Assembly: GCF_944388365.1 (NCBI RefSeq)
Contig: NZ_CALXIN010000019.1
Coordinates: forward strand, 1 to 34,285
DNA: 34,285 nucleotides
Reading direction: 5' to 3'
Source: an uncultured Negativibacillus sp.
Lineage (GTDB): Bacteria > Bacillota > Clostridia > Oscillospirales > Ruminococcaceae
Shown: piece after piece, positions 23,946-31,747 of the stretch
Numbering within the stretch: position 1 is the first letter of the stretch
Layout: the number at the start of each line of letters is the position of its first letter
Notes under the pieces: model-generated
Told to the model about the DNA's origin: nothing
Seen by the model: the letters and a program-made list of their open reading frames with translations, nothing else
Databases searched by the model: none
Program-made: the position numbers and the translations under genes

Positions 23946-25214
23946 GTGAACAACACTGGTTTTTCCAAGGGTGACATCTTGGTTCCCAATGTAGAAAACA
24001 TGACTGCCTGGAGCGTCATTGCCTGTGACCAGTACACTTCCCAGCCGCAGTATTGGCATGAGGTGGCAGACTTTGTCAAAACCAAGCCATCTACATTGAA
24101 CATGATCGTCCCTGAAATCAATCTGAACAGCGAGGACCTTGAACAGCACATCGCCGCTGTCAATCGTGCCATGCGCACCTATCTGCGCCGCCATGTCTTT
24201 TCCGAGGTTCATGATTATATTTATACCCGCCGTGTCCTGCACAACGGCAAAATCCGCCATGGTCTGATCGGTGTCATTGACCTGGAGCAGTATGAGTTTC
24301 ATCCTGGCTCCAAAACCACCGTACGTGCCACCGAGGGTGTCATGCAGAACCGCATCGAGCCCCGACTGACCGTTCGGGATCTGGCTCCGCTGGAGGTTTC
24401 CCACACCATGCTGCTGGTGGACGACCGTGAAAACACCGTTTTCTCCTTTCTGGAGGAGGAACTCGACCAGATGCAGCCGCTCTATTCCTTTGATCTGATG
24501 AAGGACAGTGGCAGTATCAGCGGTTATCTGGTCACTCCACAGCAGAGCGAACGCATCGACCAGGCGCTCACTGCTCTGGCAACGATGGAGCAGATGGAGA
24601 AGAAGTACGGCATCACCGACAAGGGCATCTTTTTGTATGCCGTCGGCGATGGCAACAATTCACTCGCTACCGCCAAGCTGCACTATGATGCACTGAAAAG
24701 AACGCTGTCCGAACAGAAGCTGAAAAACCATCCGGCACGTTATACACTGGCAGAGATTGTCAACCTGCACGACGATTCGTTTGATTTTGAACCGATCAAC
24801 CGTGTGCTCTTCGGTGTTGACACGGTCAACTTCCTGCACCAGCTGGGCAGACATCACCATGTCTCCTTTACACCACAGGAGGGACAGCAATATTTCGACT
24901 GCATCATCGGCGATGAAACCAAGCGCATCTGGATTGCAGATCCTTCGTCCAATGTCGTTACCGGTACAGTACAGAACTTCATCGACCACTATATTCAGGA
25001 GTTCTCCGGCAAGGTCGACTATGTTCACGGAGAAAATATCGTCCGTCAGCTGGCTGCACAGGTGGATAATATCGGCATCCTCTTCCCTTCCATCCCGAAA
25101 CAGTCATTGTTTGAAACGGTACTCATCGACGGCACTCTTCCGCGTAAAACCTTCTCGATGGGTCAGGCCAGTGACAAGCGCTTCTACCTTGAATGCAGAA
25201 AAATTAAACCATAA
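23946..25214 (+). CDS. DUF1015 family protein
   Basis: The 422-residue cytoplasmic protein matches the DUF1015/COG4198 family by its opening (ILVPNVENMTAWSVIACDQY), QNRIEPRLTVRDLAPLE, the central FLYAVGDGNNSLATAKLHYD, and RYTLAEIVNLHDDSFDFEPI, GRHHH and LFPSIPKQSLFETVLIDGTLPRKTFSMG. The highly conserved GDGNHSLATAK box is present with Asn for His. The family is widespread in anaerobes and of unknown function. The start is the GTG at 23946, ten bases after AGGAGG; an in-frame ATG at 23919 lies before that site and is less likely. It is monocistronic, ending in a terminator. Confidence 0.87.
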   Translation: MNNTGFSKGDILVPNVENMTAWSVIACDQYTSQPQYWHEVADFVKTKPSTLNMIVPEINLNSEDLEQHIAAVNRAMRTYLRRHVFSEVHDYIYTRRVLHNGKIRHGLIGVIDLEQYEFHPGSKTTVRATEGVMQNRIEPRLTVRDLAPLEVSHTMLLVDDRENTVFSFLEEELDQMQPLYSFDLMKDSGSISGYLVTPQQSERIDQALTALATMEQMEKKYGITDKGIFLYAVGDGNNSLATAKLHYDALKRTLSEQKLKNHPARYTLAEIVNLHDDSFDFEPINRVLFGVDTVNFLHQLGRHHHVSFTPQEGQQYFDCIIGDETKRIWIADPSSNVVTGTVQNFIDHYIQEFSGKVDYVHGENIVRQLAAQVDNIGILFPSIPKQSLFETVLIDGTLPRKTFSMGQASDKRFYLECRKIKP

Positions 25215-25217
25215 TTC

Positions 25218-25253
25218 AAAATGGAATCTGGACTATCCAGATTCCATTTTTTT
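25218..25253 (+). terminator. Terminator after the DUF1015 gene
   Basis: AAAATGGAATCTGGA pairs perfectly with TCCAGATTCCATTTT around a three-base loop, followed by more T residues. It begins four bases after the stop codon. Confidence 0.92.
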
Positions 25254-25289
25254 ATCGAGATTATCTATCGTTTCAATCTCAGTGGATGC

Positions 25290-25318
25290 TTGTGAGAAAA
25301 AATAAATCGTGATAAAAT
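25290..25318 (+). promoter_or_regulatory. Promoter of the second radical SAM gene
   Basis: TTGTGA and TAAAAT are separated by 17 bases. Transcription would start near 25325, about 43 bases before the start codon. Confidence 0.65.
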
Positions 25319-25367
25319 ATTGTTAAAGGATACACAACATTTTGCACTGCCCCAAGGAGGGATCTGT

Positions 25368-26237
25368 ATGGAATATGAAGGTCAGATCTGCCGTCCACCG
25401 ATGGAAAAATCGTCCTATATGTTGCCGGTTGCCGTAGGCTGTTCCTACAACCGCTGCACATTTTGTACATTGTTTAAGCATCTGAACTATCGCCAGCTGC
25501 CAATCGAACAGGTGGAAGCCGAGCTTCAGCGGGTCAAGCAGGCCGGCGGCAATCCCAAAACTATTTTTCTGGGCGACGGAAACGCCTTTGGGCTGAAAAC
25601 TGATCATCTGCTGCATATTCTGGAGATGGTACACAACTATTTTCCAGACTGTCAAATGGTCAATATGGATGCTACCGTCACCAATATCCACCAGAAATCC
25701 GACGCTGAACTGCGCCAGCTGTATGAAGCAGGTGTTCGCCGCCTGTATCTTGGCATCGAAAGTGGCCTGGACGATGTCCTTCTCTTCATGAAAAAGGACC
25801 ACAACCTCGAACAGGCTTACCGCGAAATCCAGCGGATGCAGCAGGCAGGGATGGTCTTCAATGCGCACATGATGACTGGCATTGCCGGCAAGGGACGCGG
25901 CATTGAAAATGCGGAAAAGACGGCGGAATTCTTTAACCGCACCCATCCAGAACGGGTCATCAATTTTTCGTTGTTCCTGCACAAGCGCGCACCACTCTAC
26001 CGCGAGGTAGAAGCCGGACGGTTTGTACCCGCCAGTGAAGTGGAAAACCTGCAGGAGGATCGCCGCCTGATCGAGCTGCTGGAGGTCCCAGGGCTTGTTT
26101 ACGATGGATTCCACGACTTTCTGGAACTGCGCGTCAAAGGAACACTGCCGCAGGACAAAGAAAAGATGCTCGCCAAAATCGACCAGAAGCTTCTGGAATG
26201 TGAAGGCCAGCAGGAAACCTTTGCTATTGTCGCTTAG
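25368..26237 (+). CDS. Radical SAM protein with Cx4CxxC cluster motif
   Basis: The 289-residue protein is a short radical SAM enzyme. C25, C30 and C33 (GCSYNRCTFC) form a Cx4CxxC motif rather than the usual Cx3CxxC; this spacing is typical of one subfamily of small clostridial radical SAM proteins starting with RPPxE. Other core elements are FLGDGNAF, VNMDATVTNI, RRLYLGIESGLDDVL and NAHMMTGIAGKG. There is no B12 or SPASM domain. The substrate is unknown. The ATG at 25368 has a perfect AAGGAGGG. Bounded by its own promoter and terminator, it is a single-gene unit. Confidence 0.85.
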   Translation: MEYEGQICRPPMEKSSYMLPVAVGCSYNRCTFCTLFKHLNYRQLPIEQVEAELQRVKQAGGNPKTIFLGDGNAFGLKTDHLLHILEMVHNYFPDCQMVNMDATVTNIHQKSDAELRQLYEAGVRRLYLGIESGLDDVLLFMKKDHNLEQAYREIQRMQQAGMVFNAHMMTGIAGKGRGIENAEKTAEFFNRTHPERVINFSLFLHKRAPLYREVEAGRFVPASEVENLQEDRRLIELLEVPGLVYDGFHDFLELRVKGTLPQDKEKMLAKIDQKLLECEGQQETFAIVA

Positions 26238-26248
26238 CACAGATATAA

Positions 26249-26285
26249 AAAAAGAACCGGCCTCACAAGGAGGTCGGTTCTTTTT
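26249..26285. terminator. Bidirectional terminator between the radical SAM gene and the peptide importer operon
   Basis: AAAAAGAACCGGCCTC pairs with GAGGTCGGTTCTTTTT with one G-T pair. T-runs flank both sides, so it serves both the plus-strand radical SAM gene and the minus-strand importer operon, whose last stop codon is 16 bases away. Confidence 0.9.
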
Positions 26286-26300
26286 GTTTGTGAAAAGAGA

Positions 26301-28151
26301 TTAACCAGCAATTTCTGCCTGGTACTGTGCCAGCAGTTCCTGAGCTTTGCCCTCTTCGTATACCAGCTTGTTGCCAGTATCTACCAGTGGACTCAGAGTG
26401 GAGTATGCAGGCAGTTTCTGGCCAGCGTGTACTGCAATCAGGTCTTCCTGGTTGATAGCAGCCAGAACAGCTTTTCTCAGGGTAACGTTGTTCATCTGAG
26501 AACCTTCTCTGAGGTTGAAGATCATGTAGGAAACGCTGTTTGCCTCGATCTTGGTCAGCTGGAGGTTTGGATCAGATTCAACGGTGTCGTATTTGGTTTC
26601 TGGTACAGAGTACAGGCAGTGAACCTCGCCGCTTCTCAGAGCAGACAGAGCTGCGTCGTTGTCAGCGATGAATTTAACAGTGATGTTCTTGATTCTTGGA
26701 GCACTGTCGGTACCTGGCATGTAAGCTGGGTTAGCCTGGAATACAACTTCGTAGTCGTTCTTGTACAGCAGGATGTATGGACCAGAAGCCATCAGGTGGT
26801 TGTCGTAGGTGGAACCTTCGGTAACTACAGACTGATCGCCGTAACCGATATCGGTGTTTCTGTCGTAGGTAGCAACATCCCAAGTGTTGATGCTCTCAAC
26901 CTGGTTTTTGCTAACGACACCAGCGGACTGGTGTGCCAGATAGTTCAGAACCTGTGGGAATGGCTCTTTGGTGGTAACTTTAACAACCTGGTATTTACCT
27001 GCTGCGTTGTCAACAGCGGTCTTGTCTGCAACCAGTTCAGAGATTGGAGTTGCAAGGCCTTCTTCCAGAGCTGCACGAACGGTGGTGTCGGAACCGGAAA
27101 CTTTCTGTGCATCCAGAGCTGCCAGGTCGGTTACGATTTCGATGGTGTCCATGGACTCATGCAGAGTGTAGGTTCTGTGTTCTGGAACGGAGTTAGAATC
27201 TTTTGCTCTCTCGAGGGAGAATACAACGTCCTCAGCGCCTACCATTTCGCCGGAGTCAACAGCCTGTTTGTTCTCAACTTTTGCAAAGTTGACGTCGTCA
27301 CGCAGGATGAAGTAGTATTCCTGGTTGCCTTCAGCGATTGCATGGTTGTAAGACAGGGAATCTTCAGAGGTGATCTGGTCGTCATCGGTCAGGTTAACCA
27401 GACGAACGTACATGTTGGTGTTGAGCATGTTGATCGAACCGTCGTTACCTTTGATTGGGTCGAGGGAGGTCAGAGTGCTCAGAGTCTGGGTCAGCAGGAG
27501 TGGGTCTGTTTCGTTCTTGGAAGAATCAACAAACTCGATATCTTCCCACTTCATAGAACGGGATTTGGAGATGTGTACAGATTCTGGAACCAGAACGGTG
27601 GTGTTAACAGCCTGAGCTTTGTAGCTGGTGTACAGTGGAACGATGTATGCGTTCTCTTCAACCAGTTTCTTTTCGAACTCAGCATAGGTACTTACGTACT
27701 CTTCTGGAGTCTCAGTACCAGCCTGTTCGATCAGAGCGTCGATCTCTGAGTCTGCAACTGGAGATTTGTTGTAGTCACCGCCGGTCTTGAACAAGCTCTT
27801 TACAGCGTAGTCAGGGTTACCAGTAACGGTAGTCCAGCCGGAAATTTCGATATCGAAGTTACCAGCAGCTTCCTGCGCCTGAGAGGAGCTGTAGTCTGGC
27901 TGCATGTTGAGCTCAACGTTGAAGCCTGCTTTGGTCAGCTGGTCACGGATAACGTTAGCGTCGGTCTCATTCGCGCTTGTGGTCAGCAGTTTGATGGTTA
28001 CTTTGTCTCCACTAGCTGTGGTGCTCTCAGAAGTGGTTTCGCTGGAAGAAGTGCTTCCTCCTGTAACATCATCCTTGGTCTTGACGTTACAGCCGGTAGC
28101 TGTCAACATCATTGCAGCGCAGAGGAGAGCTGCTAAAATTCTTTTCTTCAT
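26301..28151 (-). CDS. Peptide-binding lipoprotein of ABC importer, apparently circularly permuted (family 5 fold)
   Basis: Extracytoplasmic solute-binding lipoprotein, 616 residues, with signal and lipobox ending at C21 (MLTATGC) and a Ser/Thr linker to about residue 48. The family 5 (DppA/OppA) segments are in the wrong order. Residues 49-207 are what is normally the C-terminal part (VTIKLLTTS, DQLTKAGFNVEL, FDIEISGWTTVTGNPDY, VSTYAEFEKKLVEENAYIVP). Residues 210-616 are what is normally the N-terminal part (TLSTLTSLDPI, YFILRDDVNFA, GAEDVVFSLERAKD, SGPYILLYKNDYE, VTLRKAVLAAINQEDLIAV), ending with EEGKAQELLAQY, which usually precedes the first block. The frame is intact and ends the operon after a hairpin, consistent with high expression. 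Confidence 0.85.
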   Translation of the reverse strand: MKKRILAALLCAAMMLTATGCNVKTKDDVTGGSTSSSETTSESTTASGDKVTIKLLTTSANETDANVIRDQLTKAGFNVELNMQPDYSSSQAQEAAGNFDIEISGWTTVTGNPDYAVKSLFKTGGDYNKSPVADSEIDALIEQAGTETPEEYVSTYAEFEKKLVEENAYIVPLYTSYKAQAVNTTVLVPESVHISKSRSMKWEDIEFVDSSKNETDPLLLTQTLSTLTSLDPIKGNDGSINMLNTNMYVRLVNLTDDDQITSEDSLSYNHAIAEGNQEYYFILRDDVNFAKVENKQAVDSGEMVGAEDVVFSLERAKDSNSVPEHRTYTLHESMDTIEIVTDLAALDAQKVSGSDTTVRAALEEGLATPISELVADKTAVDNAAGKYQVVKVTTKEPFPQVLNYLAHQSAGVVSKNQVESINTWDVATYDRNTDIGYGDQSVVTEGSTYDNHLMASGPYILLYKNDYEVVFQANPAYMPGTDSAPRIKNITVKFIADNDAALSALRSGEVHCLYSVPETKYDTVESDPNLQLTKIEANSVSYMIFNLREGSQMNNVTLRKAVLAAINQEDLIAVHAGQKLPAYSTLSPLVDTGNKLVYEEGKAQELLAQYQAEIAG

Positions 28152-28190
28152 TTCATTTCCTCCTTGATGATTTCCCTAAATTATATTTGA

Positions 28191-28220
28191 GACGGTGCGG
28201 AAAGCCGATCCCGCACCGTC
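28191..28220 (-). other. Hairpin between the ATPase and binding-protein genes
   Basis: A perfect 10-base-pair stem (GACGGTGCGG / CCGCACCGTC) with a 10-base loop lies in the 81-base gap after the oppF-like stop. No U-run follows, so it is probably an mRNA processing or stability element. Such elements often raise binding-protein output relative to the other subunits. Confidence 0.55.
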
Positions 28221-28232
28221 CAAAGGGCAGGA

Positions 28233-29216
28233 CTAGAAGTGCAGTTTGTTCTCCATCATTTCCTGATAGCGGTGACATGCTACGAAATGATTTGGCTGAA
28301 CTTCCTGGAGAACTGGAGTCTTCTGGTGACAGATATCACATGCGAATGGGCAGCGTGGGCTGAAGCGGCATCCTTCTTTTGGATTGATTGGAGAAGAAAT
28401 TTCTCCCTTGAGGATGATCTTCTTTTTCTTCTCACGAACATTGGTGGAAGGAATTGCCGACAGCAGAGCTACGGTGTATGGGTGCAGCGGATTTTTGAAG
28501 ATGTCCTGTTTTGGTGCCTTTTCGATCATCTGACCCAGATACATAACGCCGATGTTATCAGAAATATGCTTGATAACCGACAGGTCGTGGGAGATGAAGA
28601 TGTAGGTCAGACCCAGTTTTTCCTGAAGATCCATCATCAGGTTGAGGATCTGTGCCTGAACCGAAACGTCCAGTGCAGATACTGGCTCGTCACAGACAAC
28701 AAACTTTGGATTGATGGACAGCGCACGAGCAATTACAACACGCTGACGACGTCCGCCGTCGAACTCATGTGGGTACATGTTGTACATTCTCTTTGCCAGA
28801 CCTACCAGATCCATCAGCTCTTCAACGCGTTTACGGCGTTCCGCTTCTGTTTTATAGATATTGTGAAGCTTCAGAGGCTCCTCAATAATCTGTGCAATGG
28901 TAAAACGAGGGTTCAGCGAAGCATATGGATCCTGGAAAACGATCTGCATATGCTGACGCATTTTTCTCATTTCTTCCTTGTCAAACTCGGTGATGTCCAT
29001 GTTGTTGTAGATGATTTTTCCATCGGTAGGCTCATGCAGACGGAGAATAACACGACCCAGAGTGGACTTGCCACAACCGGACTCACCAACGATACCCAAT
29101 GTTTCGCCTTCCTTGATGGTGAAGGAAACATCGTCTACCGCATGGAGGTAGCCGTTCGGAACCGCAAAGTATTTTTTAAGATTGCGGACCTCCAAAAGTG
29201 TTTTTGCATCGTTCAT
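28233..29216 (-). CDS. Oligopeptide ABC importer ATPase, OppF/DppF type
   Basis: One of two ATPases that drive peptide uptake from the cytoplasmic face. Walker A is GESGCGKST (44-52). The signature reads FDGGRRQR (152-159) instead of the usual SGGQRQR form. Walker B is FVVCDEP (172-178) and the switch histidine is H210 (FISHDL). The C-terminal oligopeptide/HPY region has a cysteine cluster ([17 protein letters not shown], then ACH), a pattern that carries an iron-sulfur cluster in some family members. Its 327 residues are typical. It begins three bases after the oppD-like stop. Confidence 0.92.
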   Translation of the reverse strand: MNDAKTLLEVRNLKKYFAVPNGYLHAVDDVSFTIKEGETLGIVGESGCGKSTLGRVILRLHEPTDGKIIYNNMDITEFDKEEMRKMRQHMQIVFQDPYASLNPRFTIAQIIEEPLKLHNIYKTEAERRKRVEELMDLVGLAKRMYNMYPHEFDGGRRQRVVIARALSINPKFVVCDEPVSALDVSVQAQILNLMMDLQEKLGLTYIFISHDLSVIKHISDNIGVMYLGQMIEKAPKQDIFKNPLHPYTVALLSAIPSTNVREKKKKIILKGEISSPINPKEGCRFSPRCPFACDICHQKTPVLQEVQPNHFVACHRYQEMMENKLHF

Positions 29217-29219
29217 CGA

Positions 29220-30197
29220 TTATTTCTCCTTCCCCTCATGGAATAAATCAAAATGGCATCTGTAAGTATGACCATTTTCTCCGCGAACCGGAGGTGCCTC
29301 CTTCTTGCAGATCTCCTGGCAGTACTTACATCTTGGGTGGAAGTAGCATCCGCTTGGCAGTTTTGCCATGTTCGGCATCTGACCCTCGATTGGGATCAGT
29401 TTTTCGGTGTCCTCATCAATCTTTGGAATCGAATCGAACAGACCTTTGGTATATGGATGTTTGGTGTTCAGATATACCTGTTCAACGGTACCGATCTCGA
29501 CGATCTCACCAGCGTAAACGATGGCTACACGGTCGCAGGTTTCTGCAACGACACCCAGGTCATGGGTGATCAGGATCAGGGACATGTTGAACTTCTTCTG
29601 CAGCTGCATGATGATTTCCAGTACCTGTGCCTGGATGGTTACGTCCAGTGCGGTGGTCGGCTCGTCAGCAATCAGCAGATCTGGATTACACAGCAGTGCC
29701 ATGGTGATAACAACACGCTGTTTCATACCGCCGGAGAACTGATGCGGATAGTCGTTGAAACGGTCAGATTTTACACCGACGGTTTCCAGCAGCTCTTTAA
29801 CCTGTTTTTCTGCCTCGGATTTGCTGCATTTTTTGTGCTGCAGAACAACCTCGGTCAGCTGATCGCCGATGGTCATAATCGGGTTCAGCGCGGTCATTGG
29901 GTCCTGGAAAATCATCGAGATACCGTTTCCGCGGATCTTCTGATTTTCTTTTTCGGTGTTGAAGATCATGTTCTTTCCTTCGAAGATGATCTCACCCTCG
30001 GTGATGATGCCAGGCGGATCTGGGATCAGCTGCATAATCGAAAGTGCAGTGGTGGTTTTTCCAGCACCGGTTTCTCCAACCAGACCGATACTCTCACCTT
30101 TCATCAGCTCAAAGCTGATGCCGTTGACCGCTTTTACAACTTCATCGTCAGTAACATAGTGAACATGCAGATTATTTACTTTTAAAATGCTTTCCAT
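29220..30197 (-). CDS. Oligopeptide ABC importer ATPase, OppD/DppD type
   Basis: Partner ATPase of the importer. Walker A is GETGAGKTT (41-49), the Q-loop is [12 protein letters not shown], the signature is FSGGMKQR (154-161), Walker B is LLIADEP (174-180), and the switch region is ILITHDLGV. The C-terminal HPY domain has [18 protein letters not shown] and a final RCHF, the same cysteine arrangement as in the OppF-type subunit. Length 325 residues. AGGAGTGG lies before the ATG. The gene starts 15 bases after the oppC-like stop. Confidence 0.93.
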   Translation of the reverse strand: MESILKVNNLHVHYVTDDEVVKAVNGISFELMKGESIGLVGETGAGKTTTALSIMQLIPDPPGIITEGEIIFEGKNMIFNTEKENQKIRGNGISMIFQDPMTALNPIMTIGDQLTEVVLQHKKCSKSEAEKQVKELLETVGVKSDRFNDYPHQFSGGMKQRVVITMALLCNPDLLIADEPTTALDVTIQAQVLEIIMQLQKKFNMSLILITHDLGVVAETCDRVAIVYAGEIVEIGTVEQVYLNTKHPYTKGLFDSIPKIDEDTEKLIPIEGQMPNMAKLPSGCYFHPRCKYCQEICKKEAPPVRGENGHTYRCHFDLFHEGKEK

Positions 30198-30212
30198 CTT
30201 TCCACTCCTATG

Positions 30213-31730
30213 TTATTTCAGTTTTGGATCCAGTGCGTCTCTCAAACCGTCGCCCATGTAGTTGAAAGCAAGTACCAGCAGGATGATTGCAAGACCTGGG
30301 TAGATTGCGAGGTATGGGTTGGTCTCAAGATATGTACTTCCTGCCTTGAGGATGTTGCCCCATTCTGGAACGTGTGGTTCAACACCAAGACCCAGGTAGC
30401 TCAGAGAGCTGGTAGAAAGTACCGCACCACCGATGCTCAGAGTAGCACGAACGATGATAGGTGCCAGAGAGTTCGGGATAATGTGTTTGAAAATAATGAT
30501 GTGGTCTTTTGCACCGCAGGCTTTTGCAGCTTCAACGAATTCGCTGTTTGCAAGACCCAGAACACTGGCTCGGACGGTACGCGCATAGGTTGGAATCGAA
30601 CCGATGGACAGCGCCATAATCAGGTTGAAGGTGCTGGTACCAAATGCAGCAACGATTGCGATAGCAAGCAGGATGCCTGGTACAGCGTACAGAACGTCGA
30701 GCAGACGCATGATGATGTTGTCGCTCTTGCCTCCGTAGAAACCGGAGATTGCGCCCAGTACACCACCGATGATGATCGGAACAACTGTGGTTGCAATACC
30801 AACAGCCAGAGAGATTCGAGCACCAAAGACGATACGGGTGAATACGCAGCGTCCGTAGTCATCAGTACCAAATGGATACTCAAGGCTTGGCTCAAGCAGC
30901 AGTGCGCTGTAGTTGTTGTCGGTTGCAATCGAGTAATCGAAGGTCAGGTAGCTGCACAGAGAGATGGACAGCAGAACGGTAACAACGAACATACCGATGA
31001 TTGCCATGTTGTTGCGGAACAGACGGCGAAGTACTTCGATCCACTCAACGGAGATCTCATCGCCGGCATGTTTGATCTTGGTGATGATAACAAGACCCAG
31101 AAGCAGTGCAAATACGTTACCGGAAATTGCACTGACGATCAGCAGGTAGCCAATCGGTTTCATGTGTTTGTCCACATTTTTGCCATGAACAAATTTGTGG
31201 ATCAGCAGCATAACAACTGCATAAAAGATTGTCAGACCAGCCAGTACGCCCATACCGAGCATGAAGGTGTTTGCTACGTACTCTTTAAAGAGGTTGAGCA
31301 GGGAAATCATCATGACGGTAAAGGAGGTCAGCACGGAGTAAATCGCAAGGTTGTACTCAATACCTTTGTCCTTTTTAATCAGGTTGAAGGCTGCAATTGC
31401 AATAAAGATGTTTGCGGTCAGTACAAACAGAAGCATGATAAAGCCCAGTTTGCGGGTAGCAGACGAAACTTCGCCTTTTTTCAGGATGTCCGACTTAATC
31501 TTAAAGGTCAGCAGTGCCTGAATAACAGTGGAAACAAGATAGATCAGCGAAGCCGATACTGTTCCCATATTGAACGACTGTGTTGCAAAGTCAAATGCTC
31601 CAAAAAGGATGACAAGGAAAATTGCAAAGGTGATACCTGTTGCAAAGGTGGCCGATTTATACTCGGTAAAGCGGCTCAGCTTTCTTTTCCTTTCTCTTTT
31701 CAGGTAACTTGCGTTGCTGTTGTTATTCAT
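30213..31730 (-). CDS. Oligopeptide ABC importer permease, OppC type, with six extra N-terminal membrane helices
   Basis: From about residue 228 the 505-residue protein is a normal OppC/DppC permease: EVLRRLFRNNMAIIGMF, EYPFGTDDYGRCVFTRIVFG, the EAA loop (EFVEAAKACGAKDHIIIFKH) and SYLGLGVEPHVPEWGNIL. The first 227 residues are extra. They hold six predicted membrane helices (about 28-46, 57-76, 97-118, 128-148, 158-178, 195-217). Family members are usually about 300 residues. ATG 31730 is chosen; a TTG at 31739 lies closer to AAGGAGG and is the alternative, changing only three residues. The extension's role is unknown. Confidence 0.88.
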   Translation of the reverse strand: MNNNSNASYLKRERKRKLSRFTEYKSATFATGITFAIFLVILFGAFDFATQSFNMGTVSASLIYLVSTVIQALLTFKIKSDILKKGEVSSATRKLGFIMLLFVLTANIFIAIAAFNLIKKDKGIEYNLAIYSVLTSFTVMMISLLNLFKEYVANTFMLGMGVLAGLTIFYAVVMLLIHKFVHGKNVDKHMKPIGYLLIVSAISGNVFALLLGLVIITKIKHAGDEISVEWIEVLRRLFRNNMAIIGMFVVTVLLSISLCSYLTFDYSIATDNNYSALLLEPSLEYPFGTDDYGRCVFTRIVFGARISLAVGIATTVVPIIIGGVLGAISGFYGGKSDNIIMRLLDVLYAVPGILLAIAIVAAFGTSTFNLIMALSIGSIPTYARTVRASVLGLANSEFVEAAKACGAKDHIIIFKHIIPNSLAPIIVRATLSIGGAVLSTSSLSYLGLGVEPHVPEWGNILKAGSTYLETNPYLAIYPGLAIILLVLAFNYMGDGLRDALDPKLK

Positions 31731-31747
31731 GGTAAACAAGTTCCTCC

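Noticed and set aside
26427..27749. 440-codon plus-strand ORF opposite the binding-protein gene
   Set aside because: Same codon-bias effect; no ribosome binding site and no recognisable protein pattern, while the minus strand has a full lipoprotein.
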